Assembly: GCA_044507975.1 (NCBI GenBank)
Contig: JBIQIQ010000003.1
Coordinates: 1 to 53,974, forward strand
Direction of reading: 5' to 3'
Source: DASRWD01 sp044507975
GTDB lineage: Bacteria; Deinococcota; Deinococci; Deinococcales; Trueperaceae
Length of the DNA stretch: 53,974 nucleotides
Both the position numbers and the translations under genes were made by a program. The notes beneath the pieces were generated by a model. That model was not told the origin of the DNA and made no database searches. It was given only the letters and a program-made list of their open reading frames with translations. Below are positions 18,374 through 25,889 of the stretch, one piece after another; position 1 is the stretch's first letter, and each line of letters opens with the position of its first letter.

Positions 18374-18697
18374 ATGGCTCAACTGCGCTCGGTGTACATG
18401 ACGTTCCCCGACCTCGACAGCGCGTCCACGGTCGCCAAGCACCTGGTCGAGGAGCGCCTCGCTGCCTGCGTGAACCTGCTGCCGCGCGGCCTCTCCGTCT
18501 ACCGCTGGGAAGGGGCGGTGAGGTCCGAAGAGGAGGTAGTGGGCTTCGCGAAGACGACGGCCGACCGCGTCGCGGCCCTGATGGCGCGGGCCGCCGAGCT
18601 GCACCCCTTCGAGGTGCCCTGCGTCGTGGCGCTGCACCCGGTGGAGGCGTTGCCCGCGTACGCCGACTGGGTCGAGTCGGAGACCGCTCCGGCCTGA
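18374..18697 (+). CDS. cutA: CutA1-type divalent-cation tolerance protein
   Basis: Small 107-residue trimeric cytoplasmic protein of the CutA1 family, PII-like in fold and linked to copper and other divalent-cation tolerance in Escherichia coli; its molecular job remains unclear. Family hallmarks seen are EERLAACVNLLP (about 26-37), the YRWEG strand turn (about 44-48), the GFAKTT strand (about 57-62) and the ELHPFEVPCVVAL segment (about 74-86). Length is typical. Divergent from rnr with 90 bases between them, and only five bases from a -10 box, so probably leaderless and monocistronic. Confidence 0.92.
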   Translation: MAQLRSVYMTFPDLDSASTVAKHLVEERLAACVNLLPRGLSVYRWEGAVRSEEEVVGFAKTTADRVAALMARAAELHPFEVPCVVALHPVEALPAYADWVESETAPA

Positions 18698-18767
18698 AGG
18701 TCGGCCGGCTGCGGGGCTCGCCCAGGAGCGTGCGCTCGCTGGCCCCACTGCCCCGCTCGGCCCAGGC

Positions 18768-19739
18768 TCAGGCCAAGCGGTGGCGCTCGCGCTCGGCCAG
18801 CGCCAGCAGCTCCCCCCGGGCCGGCGACGGCGGGAAGCGGCTCAGGGCCGAGACCGCGTCGTCGACCTCGCGCGCCAGGAGCTCGCGGGTCGCGGCGTCG
18901 GCGCCGTACGACCTCACGAGCTCGACCATCCTTTCCACGTCGCCCGGCTCGCCGGCGTGGCGCCCTACTATGAGCCTGGCCTCCTCGAGGTCGTGGTCCA
19001 GCAGCAGCTTGAGCACGGGGTAGGTCGCCTTGCCCTCCCGCAGGTCTCCCCCGACCGGCTTGCCGAGGCTGGCCTCGTGGCCGAGGAGGTCGAGGTAGTC
19101 GTCCCGTAGCTGGAAGGCGTGGCCGTAGGCGAGCCCGAAGCGGCGCAGGTCCGCGCGCTCGGCCGCGGGCGCGCCCGCCATCACGGCGACGCCCTCCACG
19201 GCGGCCGCCATCAGCTCAGCCGTCTTGCCCTCGTTGACGCGGCGGTACGCTTCGTAGCTCCACTCCTTGAGGGTCGCGCACTGGAACTGCAGCACCTCGC
19301 CCTCGCACAGGGCGGCCGCGGCGTCCGCCATCAGGCGTATGAGCTCGCCGTCGCCGCCGCGCGCCAGCAGCCGCAGCACCCGAGCGAGCATGAAGTCTCC
19401 CGACATGACGCTGACGACGTTGCCGTAGCGCAGGAACGCGGCCTGCTCGCCGCGCCGCGTCGCGGCGTCGTCGATGAGGTCGTCGTGCAGCAGCGAGGCG
19501 GAGTGCAGGAGCTCGACGGCCAGCGCGACGAGGCGCGCCCTCTCGGGCTGCACGCCGAGCATCCGACCCGTCAGCAACGCCAGGGTGGGGCGCACCCGCT
19601 TGCCCCCGGCGCGCACGAGGTCGTCGCCGATCGCCTGTATGAAGCCGACGTCGGAGCGGAGCTCCTCGGCGAGCTCGGCCTCGAAGCTGGCGAGCTCGTC
19701 GGCCAGCATGGCGCCGGCGTCCACCCCTCCGTCCGTCAC
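18768..19739 (-). CDS. Polyprenyl diphosphate synthase
   Basis: Trans-isoprenyl chain-elongating enzyme of 323 residues, making the all-trans prenyl tail of menaquinone or a similar carrier from isopentenyl diphosphate. Both aspartate-rich motifs are present: first LLHDDLIDDA (about 88-97) and second LRDDYLDLLG (about 217-226), with GGKRVRP near residue 50 for substrate phosphate binding. The small residues before the first motif suggest a long-chain product, such as a heptaprenyl to nonaprenyl tail, but length cannot be fixed by eye. The start overlaps the rex stop by four bases (ATGA), placing it in a translationally coupled operon with rex and the SPOR gene. Confidence 0.9.
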   Translation of the reverse strand: MTDGGVDAGAMLADELASFEAELAEELRSDVGFIQAIGDDLVRAGGKRVRPTLALLTGRMLGVQPERARLVALAVELLHSASLLHDDLIDDAATRRGEQAAFLRYGNVVSVMSGDFMLARVLRLLARGGDGELIRLMADAAAALCEGEVLQFQCATLKEWSYEAYRRVNEGKTAELMAAAVEGVAVMAGAPAAERADLRRFGLAYGHAFQLRDDYLDLLGHEASLGKPVGGDLREGKATYPVLKLLLDHDLEEARLIVGRHAGEPGDVERMVELVRSYGADAATRELLAREVDDAVSALSRFPPSPARGELLALAERERHRLA

Positions 19740-20413
19740 GGCGCCGCCTCCTCGGCGGCGGGCAGCGCGTCCTCGTGCAGGAAGTAGCTGACGCGCTTGA
19801 GGGCCGCGAGGAAGTCGACGGGCTCGACCTTCACGCCGGCCGGGACCGACACGACGGTGGGCGAGAAGTTCAGGATGCCGCGCACGCCGGCGCGGACGAC
19901 CGCGTCCGCGGCTCGCTGGGCCGCCGCGACCGGCACGGTGAGGAAGGCGATCTCGATGCCCAGCTCGTCCGCCGCCGCTGGCAGCTCGCGCATGTGCCTC
20001 ACGACGACGGCCCCATGGCGCTCGCCGACCTTGCCCTCGTCGACGTCGAAGGCGGCGACGAGCTCGAAGGCGTACTCACCCAGCCCGGGGTAGTCGGCGA
20101 GCGCCTGGCCGAGCCGTCCCATGCCGACGATGGCGACGCGCCAGCCGCGTGTGAGCCCCAGGATGCGCCGGAGCTCCGCGCGCAGCGACGAGACCGTGTA
20201 GCCGGTGCCGCGGGTACCGAAGCTGCCGAAGTAGGCGAGGTCCTTGCGAACCTGGAACGCGGACACCTGGGCCTCGGCGGCGAGCAGGTCGGACGAGACG
20301 CGCTCGACCCCTCCCGCCTCGAGGCCGTTGAGCACCCGCAGGTAAGTGATCAGTCGACCGACGGTGGCAGAAGGGATGCCCCTGGCGGTGCCGCGGGCAC
20401 CCCCGCGAGACAT
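19736..20413 (-). CDS. rex: Redox-sensing transcriptional repressor Rex
   Basis: Dimeric repressor that senses the NADH/NAD+ ratio and releases fermentative or respiratory gene operators when NADH is high. In 225 residues it has an N-terminal winged helix (about 15-85; ERVSSDLLAAEAQVSAFQVRKDL, of which VSAFQVRKDL is diagnostic, followed by YFGSFGTRGTGY) and a Rossmann domain with VGMGRLGQAL (about 100). The C-terminal swapped helix (YFLHEDALPA) is present. The ATG overlaps the SPOR stop by one base (TGATG), and its own stop overlaps the prenyl synthase start. The Rex operator in front of this operon is not obvious. Confidence 0.95.
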   Translation of the reverse strand: MSRGGARGTARGIPSATVGRLITYLRVLNGLEAGGVERVSSDLLAAEAQVSAFQVRKDLAYFGSFGTRGTGYTVSSLRAELRRILGLTRGWRVAIVGMGRLGQALADYPGLGEYAFELVAAFDVDEGKVGERHGAVVVRHMRELPAAADELGIEIAFLTVPVAAAQRAADAVVRAGVRGILNFSPTVVSVPAGVKVEPVDFLAALKRVSYFLHEDALPAAEEAAP

Positions 20414-21543
20414 CAGCGGGCGAAGCTCTCGATCCCCGCTGCCTGCAGCCTCTCCTGCGCCGGGGCGAGCTCGGCGGCCTCGAACGGCCCGACGAGGAGC
20501 TTGACCAGCCCGCTCTCGACGCGATCCGAGACGGCGAAGCCCAGGGCCTCGAGACGCTGGCGCTGCGGTAAGGAGCTCTCGCGCGTGCCGTAGGCGCCCA
20601 CCTGCAGGAAGCGCCCGGCCGCGGTCGGCGCTGGGGCCTCCGCCGCGGGCTGAGCGCCCGCTTGAGCGACAGGCTGGGTGGCCGCTGGCTGCTGCGCGAC
20701 CGGCTGCGGAGCAGCCGGTGCCGGGGTGGCTGCCCCGGCGGGCTCGTCCTCCTGGAGGCGGTAGACGGTAGGGTCGCTGACGCCCAGCCCGGAGCTCGAG
20801 ATGCGCGCCGCGACGTCGCGCGCCTGCGCCTCGGTGTCGTAAGGGCCGACCAGGACGATGTTGAGGTTGCCCTGCGTGCCGATGAAGACGGGGTAACCGG
20901 CGGCGGCGAAGGCGTCGCGCTGGCGCTGGGCGTTCTCGGCGCTGGCGAATGCCCCTACGGAGACGCGGTAGGGCGCCTCGCTGGACGACGACGCCGCGGG
21001 AGCGGGCGTGCTGCTCGCCGACGGCTGCGCGGCAGCGGGCTGGCTGGGGGTGCTGACGAGCGAGCTGGCGGGTGCGACGGGCTGGGTGGCCGCCGGCTGC
21101 TGGGCCGCCGGCTCCTGGGCCGCAGGCTCCTGGGCCGCAGGCTCCTGGGCCGCGGGCTGCGCAGGCTCCTGCGCCTGGCTGCCGGCGGGGGGAAGGGCCT
21201 CGACGGACGACGAGGCGGGCTCGGCTGGCTGGTCGGCGGGCTCGGCAGCGGCGCCGGCTGGCTCGTCTGCCGGCGACTGCTCGCCTTGGACCGGCAGGGC
21301 GGCGACGGCCGGGGGCTGGTCGGTGGGTTGCTGGGGCTCGGCGCCCTGCGTGACGCCGGACTGCGACTGGCCGGGGGTCTGGCCGCTCGTCGCCGAAGCG
21401 GGCGTGCGCGGCTGCTCAGCGCCGCGGTTGCCGACGGGGAAGAACGAGCCCCCGGAGACGAGCGTGGCGATGATCCCGGCGATGACCGCGATCAGGGCGA
21501 CGCCGATCAAGAGGTCGGGCCAGTTGCGTCTTAGCCAATCCAT
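20413..21543 (-). CDS. Membrane-anchored protein with two SPOR domains
   Basis: A 376-residue type II membrane protein: short basic cytoplasmic start MDWLRRNWP, one transmembrane helix (about 12-33), a long low-complexity Ala/Gln/Pro/Glu linker (about 40-190) and two SPOR domains, about 193-268 (YRVSVGAFASAENAQRQ) and 308-376 (RFLQVGAYGTRESS). SPOR domains bind denuded peptidoglycan glycan strands at division septa, so a role in cell division or envelope remodelling is likely. The linker contains tandem AAQEP units from a 15-base DNA repeat near 21100-21165. The ATG has GGGGGAG upstream and a TAACAT -10 nine bases away. First gene of the SPOR-rex-prenyl synthase operon. Confidence 0.85.
   Translation of the reverse strand: MDWLRRNWPDLLIGVALIAVIAGIIATLVSGGSFFPVGNRGAEQPRTPASATSGQTPGQSQSGVTQGAEPQQPTDQPPAVAALPVQGEQSPADEPAGAAAEPADQPAEPASSSVEALPPAGSQAQEPAQPAAQEPAAQEPAAQEPAAQQPAATQPVAPASSLVSTPSQPAAAQPSASSTPAPAASSSSEAPYRVSVGAFASAENAQRQRDAFAAAGYPVFIGTQGNLNIVLVGPYDTEAQARDVAARISSSGLGVSDPTVYRLQEDEPAGAATPAPAAPQPVAQQPAATQPVAQAGAQPAAEAPAPTAAGRFLQVGAYGTRESSLPQRQRLEALGFAVSDRVESGLVKLLVGPFEAAELAPAQERLQAAGIESFAR
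21100..21165 (-). repeat. 15-base tandem repeats in the SPOR protein linker
   Basis: Roughly four copies of a unit like ggctcctgggccgca (plus strand), encoding AAQEP repeats. In frame. Confidence 0.65.
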
Positions 21544-21552
21544 GTCTCCCCC

Positions 21553-21558
21553 ATGTTA
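21553..21558 (-). promoter_or_regulatory. -10 box of the SPOR-rex-prenyl synthase operon
   Basis: TAACAT on the minus strand, nine bases before the ATG. A GGGGGAG stretch lies between, so either leaderless or leadered initiation is possible. Confidence 0.35.
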
Positions 21559-21654
21559 ACCCCGGAGGCCGCCCGCAGTGACCGGTTCGAGCCGCCGCGC
21601 CGCCCGCGCCGCCGGCGTGGATGGGCGGCCGTCAGGCCGCCCACCAGCGCTGAG

Positions 21655-23187
21655 CTACAGGTAAGTGGTGATCGCGGAGCAAGCCGGCTGGTAGCCGAGC
21701 TCGCAGGAGGAGACCCAGGCGGTCTGGGCAGCCGTGCGCCGGTTCTGCGAGAGCAGCGCCCAACCGAGGTTGTAGAGCGCCTCGACGTCGCGGTCGTTCT
21801 GCTCGACGAGCAGGGTGTAGACGCTCTCGGCGTCCTGGTAGCGCTGGGCGGCCAGGTAGCCGGCGCCGAGGTTGGCGCGCGCCTCGATGCTGTTGGGGTT
21901 GAGCTGCACGGCGCGCTCGAAGCTCGATACGGCGGCGGCGTAGTCGCCCAGTTGGTAGGAGGAGAGCCCGGCCCACATGTGAGCCCCCGCCTGCGACGGG
22001 CGGCCCTGCAGTACGGCGCGGAACTCCTCGTTGGCGGCGCGGAAGTCGCCGAGGCGGTAGTGCGAGCGGCCGGCGATGAAGCGGGCGTCGAGCGCCTGCT
22101 CGCCGCCGATCCCGGCGCTGGCGCGCTGCGCGTAGGCGAGGGCCTGCTGCGGCTGGGCGAGCTGGTCGTGGGCGGTCGCGAGGGCGAGGGCGACCTCGGG
22201 GCGGCCTTCCCCACCCTGCTGCTCGGCCCTGTTCAGGGCCGCGAGCGCCTGCTGGGGCTGGCCGTTCTCGAGGTGCGTGACGCCGACGTTGTACTGGGCC
22301 TCCCACGAGGCGGGATCGGCCTCGGCGGCCAGCCGGTACGACTCGGCGGCGTCGGCTTCGCGGCCGAGGCTGCGCTGCAGCGTGCCGAGCTTGATCAGCG
22401 TGCTCGCCTCCGCTGCCCGGTCGCTGGCCTCCCTGGCCTTCTCGAGCGCGCGCTCGAGCGACCAGATCGCGTAGTCGATCTGCCCCTGGCCGACGTAGAT
22501 GTCCGAGATGAGGGCGCTGACGCGGTAGTCGCCGCTGCGGGCTTCGAGCTCGGTGAGCTCGGGCAGGGCCACGAGCCCCTCTCCGGCGTTGTGCAGCGCT
22601 TGGCCGCGCCGCAGGATGAAGTCCGCGTCCTCGGGCTCGAACTGGAGGGCGTCGGAGTACGCCTGGGCGGCGCCGGAGAAGTCGCCCGCGAGCTCGAGCT
22701 GGCCGGCTAGGGCGATGTGCGCCTGGACGCGGTCCTCGGCGGTGGCCTCGGGGTCGGCCTCCGAGAGCGCCGAGCGGAAGGAGCTGGCGGCGTCCTGGGG
22801 ACGGCGCAGCCGCGCCAGCGTCACGCCGCGGTTGAAGTGACCGTCGAACCTGTCCGGGTGGAGCCTGGTGACCTCGGTGAACTCGAAGAGGGCGGCCTGG
22901 TAGTCGCCGCGTGCGAACTCGGCCAGGCCGAGCCCGTAGTGGGCGTCGCCAGAGCGGTAGTCCAGCGCGATCGCCTCGAGGAACGCGCCCTTGGCGTCGT
23001 CGTGCTGCCCGGCGTTGTAGAGCGCGTTGCCGAGAGCGACCCAGGCGAGCACGCTGCCGGGGTTGGCCTGGACCTCGGCGCGCAGCTGGGCGACGTTCGA
23101 CTGTGCCGTGGCGGTCCCGAGGGCCAGCGTCGTCGCCGCGACCGTCAGCACCAACATCGCGCTCCGCCTGCACTTACCGATGAACAT
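21655..23187 (-). CDS. Exported tetratricopeptide-repeat protein
   Basis: A 510-residue protein with an N-terminal signal sequence (basic MFIGKCRRS then a hydrophobic stretch to TATAQS at about 30) followed by about 12 TPR-like helical hairpins to the C-terminus. Examples of the consensus are VLAWVALGNALYNAGQHDDA, DGHFNRGVTLARLRRP and IEARANLGAGYLAAQRYQDA. TPR arrays are protein-interaction scaffolds; the partner is unknown. The ATG has GGAGG five bases upstream, so this is a leadered gene, with a TAGACT -10 at 23249-23254. Cysteines near the C-terminus (SCELGYQPACSA) could form a disulfide outside the membrane. Confidence 0.85.
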   Translation of the reverse strand: MFIGKCRRSAMLVLTVAATTLALGTATAQSNVAQLRAEVQANPGSVLAWVALGNALYNAGQHDDAKGAFLEAIALDYRSGDAHYGLGLAEFARGDYQAALFEFTEVTRLHPDRFDGHFNRGVTLARLRRPQDAASSFRSALSEADPEATAEDRVQAHIALAGQLELAGDFSGAAQAYSDALQFEPEDADFILRRGQALHNAGEGLVALPELTELEARSGDYRVSALISDIYVGQGQIDYAIWSLERALEKAREASDRAAEASTLIKLGTLQRSLGREADAAESYRLAAEADPASWEAQYNVGVTHLENGQPQQALAALNRAEQQGGEGRPEVALALATAHDQLAQPQQALAYAQRASAGIGGEQALDARFIAGRSHYRLGDFRAANEEFRAVLQGRPSQAGAHMWAGLSSYQLGDYAAAVSSFERAVQLNPNSIEARANLGAGYLAAQRYQDAESVYTLLVEQNDRDVEALYNLGWALLSQNRRTAAQTAWVSSCELGYQPACSAITTYL

Positions 23188-23248
23188 GCCTGCCTCCAGA
23201 ACGTCAAGCGCGTGAGCGCCGGGTGAGAAGATCAGAGTCTCGGCCGCG

Positions 23249-23254
23249 AGTCTA
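23249..23254 (-). promoter_or_regulatory. -10 box of the TPR gene
   Basis: TAGACT on the minus strand, giving a leader of about 55 bases; no strong -35. Confidence 0.35.
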
Positions 23255-23304
23255 TCCGAGGGGCCGTTGGCGACCTGTGAAATCCGGCACGGTGGAACCT
23301 ACGC

Positions 23305-23325
23305 AACAAAGCCGTCGGTGACGGC
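23305..23325 (-). terminator. Rho-independent terminator of rlmN
   Basis: On the minus strand GCCGTC, loop ACC, GACGGC, then TTTGTT. Twenty-six bases after the rlmN stop. It is the only hairpin in the window with a clear T-rich tail. Confidence 0.6.
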
Positions 23326-23351
23326 ACAAACCCGCTATGGGCGCCGACCCC

Positions 23352-24416
23352 TCAGGCCGCGCTCGAGCCCTTGAGGGCCAGCTGGCCGCAGGCGCCACCG
23401 GCGTCGCGCCCCCGGCTGAAGCGCACCGAGACGGACACCCCTTCGCCGGCCAGGAGCGTCCTGAACGCGTCGGTCCGGCGCCGCGAGCTCTGCTCGAACC
23501 CGGAGCCCGTCCAGGGGTTGAAGGGGATGAGGTTCACGTGGGCGTCGAGGCCTGTTAGCAGCCGCGCGAGCTGGCGCGCCTGCGAGGCGGCGTCGTTGAC
23601 GCCGGCGAGCAGCGTGTACTCGATCGTGACGCGCCGGCCGACCTTCTCCTGCCAGTAACGCATCGCGTCGACGATCTCCGCGACGGGGTTCGCGAGCGCG
23701 GTCGGGATGATCCGGCGCCGCGTCTCGTCGTCGGGCGCGTGCAGGCTGACCGCCAGCACGAGCGGGAGACCCTCGTCCGCCAGCCTGCGCATGCGCGACG
23801 GCAGCCCGACCGTGGAGAGGGTGATGCGGCGCGCCGACATCGCCAGCGCCCGCGGGTCGACGAGGGTGCGCACGGCCGCCAGCGCCTCGGCGTAGTTGAG
23901 GAGCGCCTCCCCCATGCCCATGAGGACGACGTTGCGGACGCTCCGCGGCTCGACGCCCTCGCCGCGCGCGACGGCGAGCACCTGACCCGTGATCTCGCCG
24001 CGCGTGAGGTTGCGCCCGAACCCGAGCGCCCCGGTGGCGCAGAACGCGCAGCCGGCCGGGCAGCCGACCATCGAGGAGACGCAGACCGTGCGCCGTCCGG
24101 CGTAGGGCATGTACACGGCCTCGGTCTGCTTGCCGTCGTGAAGCGTGAACAGGTACCTGACCGAGCCGTCGCGCGACGGGAACCGCATGACCCGCGCGAA
24201 CGGGTCGGCACCGGGCCCGGCGGCGAGCCGCTCGCGCAGGTCGCGGGGCAGGTTCGTCATGGCGCCGAAGTCGGTCTCGCCCCTGACGTAGAGCCATTCG
24301 GCGAGCTGGCCGCGGCGGTAGGCGGGGAGGCCCGCGGGCAGCGGCAGGTCCTCAAGGGGGAGGTCGAGGAGGGTGCCTCTGGCGGACGGCTGGGAGGTGA
24401 GGGTTTCTTCGGTCAC
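23352..24416 (-). CDS. rlmN: Dual-specificity 23S rRNA/tRNA adenine-C2 methyltransferase RlmN
   Basis: Radical-SAM enzyme that methylates A2503 of 23S rRNA and A37 of some tRNAs, aiding decoding accuracy. At 354 residues it has an N-terminal domain, then the radical-SAM cluster CPAGCAFC inside SMVGCPAGCAFCATG (about 115-130), the NVVLMGMGEALLNY motif (about 160-175) and the C-terminal methyl-carrying cysteine in GGACGQL (about residue 344). This combination distinguishes RlmN from Cfr only loosely, but genome context and length favour RlmN. The start is GTG at 24416, with no clear Shine-Dalgarno. Divergent from glgC with 53 bases between. Confidence 0.92.
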   Translation of the reverse strand: MTEETLTSQPSARGTLLDLPLEDLPLPAGLPAYRRGQLAEWLYVRGETDFGAMTNLPRDLRERLAAGPGADPFARVMRFPSRDGSVRYLFTLHDGKQTEAVYMPYAGRRTVCVSSMVGCPAGCAFCATGALGFGRNLTRGEITGQVLAVARGEGVEPRSVRNVVLMGMGEALLNYAEALAAVRTLVDPRALAMSARRITLSTVGLPSRMRRLADEGLPLVLAVSLHAPDDETRRRIIPTALANPVAEIVDAMRYWQEKVGRRVTIEYTLLAGVNDAASQARQLARLLTGLDAHVNLIPFNPWTGSGFEQSSRRRTDAFRTLLAGEGVSVSVRFSRGRDAGGACGQLALKGSSAA

Positions 24417-24431
24417 GGTGGGGTTCGCCGG

Positions 24432-24457
24432 GAGCCGCTCACGGAGGCGGCTATCAT
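24432..24457 (+). promoter_or_regulatory. glgC -10 box with adjoining inverted repeat
   Basis: TATCAT (24452-24457) lies twelve bases before the glgC ATG. An AGCCGC/GCGGCT inverted repeat (24433-24438 and 24447-24452) abuts it. The repeat could be an operator for either divergent gene, or chance in GC-rich DNA. Confidence 0.3.
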
Positions 24458-24469
24458 GCGCTCGAGACC

Positions 24470-25723
24470 ATGATAGGGCGCAAGCAGAACGTCATCGGTA
24501 TGGTGCTGGCGGGCGGCAAGGGCTCCCGCCTGCATCCCCTGACCTGGAAGCGCACCAAGCCCGCCGTCCCGTTCGGCAGCAAGTACCGCATCATCGACTT
24601 CGCCCTCAACAACATGATCAACTCCCGCATCTACGGGATGTACGTGCTCACCCAGTTCAAGGCGCAGTCCCTGACGGAGCACATCCAGCGGAACTGGCGC
24701 TTCGGCGCGTTCCTCTCTGACCACTTCATCACCCTGGCCCCGGCGCAGATGTACCTCTACGAGGAGCTCGGCGCCGAGTGGTACAGGGGCACCGCCGACG
24801 CGATCTACCAGAACCTCCACCTGGTCGACAACTCAGGCGCCGACCTGGTGGCGATCTTCTCGGGCGACCACATCTACAAGATGGACATCTCCCACATGGT
24901 CGAGTACCACCTCGACAACCGGGCCGACGTGACGATCGCCGCCTACCCGACCCCCATCGAGGACGGCAACCGCTTCGGCGTCCTGCAGGTCGACCGAGAC
25001 TGGGCGATCACAGAGTTCCAGGAGAAGCCCGCCGAGCCCAACCCCATCCCCGGTCGGCCGACCCATTGCCTGGCGAGCATGGGCAACTACGTGTTCAGCG
25101 TCTCCGCGCTCGTCGACATGCTCGGCGAGGACGCGGGCCTCCAGGGCTCGGAGCACGACTTCGGCAAGGACGTCCTGCCGCGGGCCCTCCAGGAGGGCAG
25201 GCGCCTGTTCGCCTACGACTTCGCCCGCAACCCCATCCCGGGCCAGCAGGGCCCGAACACCTACTGGCGCGACGTCGGGACGCTCGACAGCTACTGGGCC
25301 GCGAACATGGACCTCGTCGCCGTCGAGCCGGAGTTCGACCTCTACAACGAGGAGTGGCCCCTGAGGACCTCGGCGGAGTACTCACCGCCGGCGAAGTTCG
25401 TCCACGAGGCGCAGGACCGACGCGGGCAGGCTTTCAACTCGCTGGTGGCGGGCGGGGTGATCGTCTCCGGGAGCACGGTGAGGGAGTCGGTCCTGTTCCG
25501 CCGGGTGCGCGTCAACTCCTACGCATCGGTCGAGAGGAGCGTGCTGTTCGACAACGTCGAGGTCGGCCGCCGCAGCGTCGTCCGCAACGCCATCGTGGAC
25601 AAGAACGTCACGATCCCGCCGGACACGCAGCTGGGGGTCGACCCGGCCGAGGACAGGGCCAGGGGCCTGACGGTGCTGCCGAGCGGGCTCGTGACGGTCC
25701 CGAAGGGCTACTCGTTCGACTAG
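24470..25723 (+). CDS. glgC: Glucose-1-phosphate adenylyltransferase (ADP-glucose pyrophosphorylase)
   Basis: Makes ADP-glucose from ATP and glucose 1-phosphate, the committed step of bacterial glycogen (and some trehalose) synthesis. The 417-residue protein starts with MIGRKQNVIGMVLAGGKGSR, containing the nucleotide-binding loop GGKGSRLHPLT (about 15-25) and KPAVPFGSKYRIIDF (about 31-45), in which the effector-site lysine lies. The sugar-phosphate motif is FQEKP (about 184). A left-handed beta-helix tail (from about 300) contains the hexapeptide-like repeats. Allosteric control by glycolytic intermediates is expected. No glycogen synthase or branching enzyme lies nearby. Confidence 0.94.
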   Translation: MIGRKQNVIGMVLAGGKGSRLHPLTWKRTKPAVPFGSKYRIIDFALNNMINSRIYGMYVLTQFKAQSLTEHIQRNWRFGAFLSDHFITLAPAQMYLYEELGAEWYRGTADAIYQNLHLVDNSGADLVAIFSGDHIYKMDISHMVEYHLDNRADVTIAAYPTPIEDGNRFGVLQVDRDWAITEFQEKPAEPNPIPGRPTHCLASMGNYVFSVSALVDMLGEDAGLQGSEHDFGKDVLPRALQEGRRLFAYDFARNPIPGQQGPNTYWRDVGTLDSYWAANMDLVAVEPEFDLYNEEWPLRTSAEYSPPAKFVHEAQDRRGQAFNSLVAGGVIVSGSTVRESVLFRRVRVNSYASVERSVLFDNVEVGRRSVVRNAIVDKNVTIPPDTQLGVDPAEDRARGLTVLPSGLVTVPKGYSFD

Positions 25724-25794
25724 CCGAGCGCGCCGCCGTGAAGCCGTTCCTGCCCTCGACCTCGCGTGCCTTACAGCGCTTTTTCATACGTAGG

Positions 25795-25803
25795 TGTTAC
25801 CCT
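25795..25803 (+). promoter_or_regulatory. Extended -10 promoter of ftsH
   Basis: TGTTACCCT. Predicts a leader of about 80 bases before the TTG start. Confidence 0.4.
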
Positions 25804-25889
25804 CCGAGTCACTCATCCGCGCGGGGAGATGGGCCTCGCCCGCGCCCGCCCCCGGCCCTCACCCCGGTCGGGACGCCGGAGGCTAGGAC

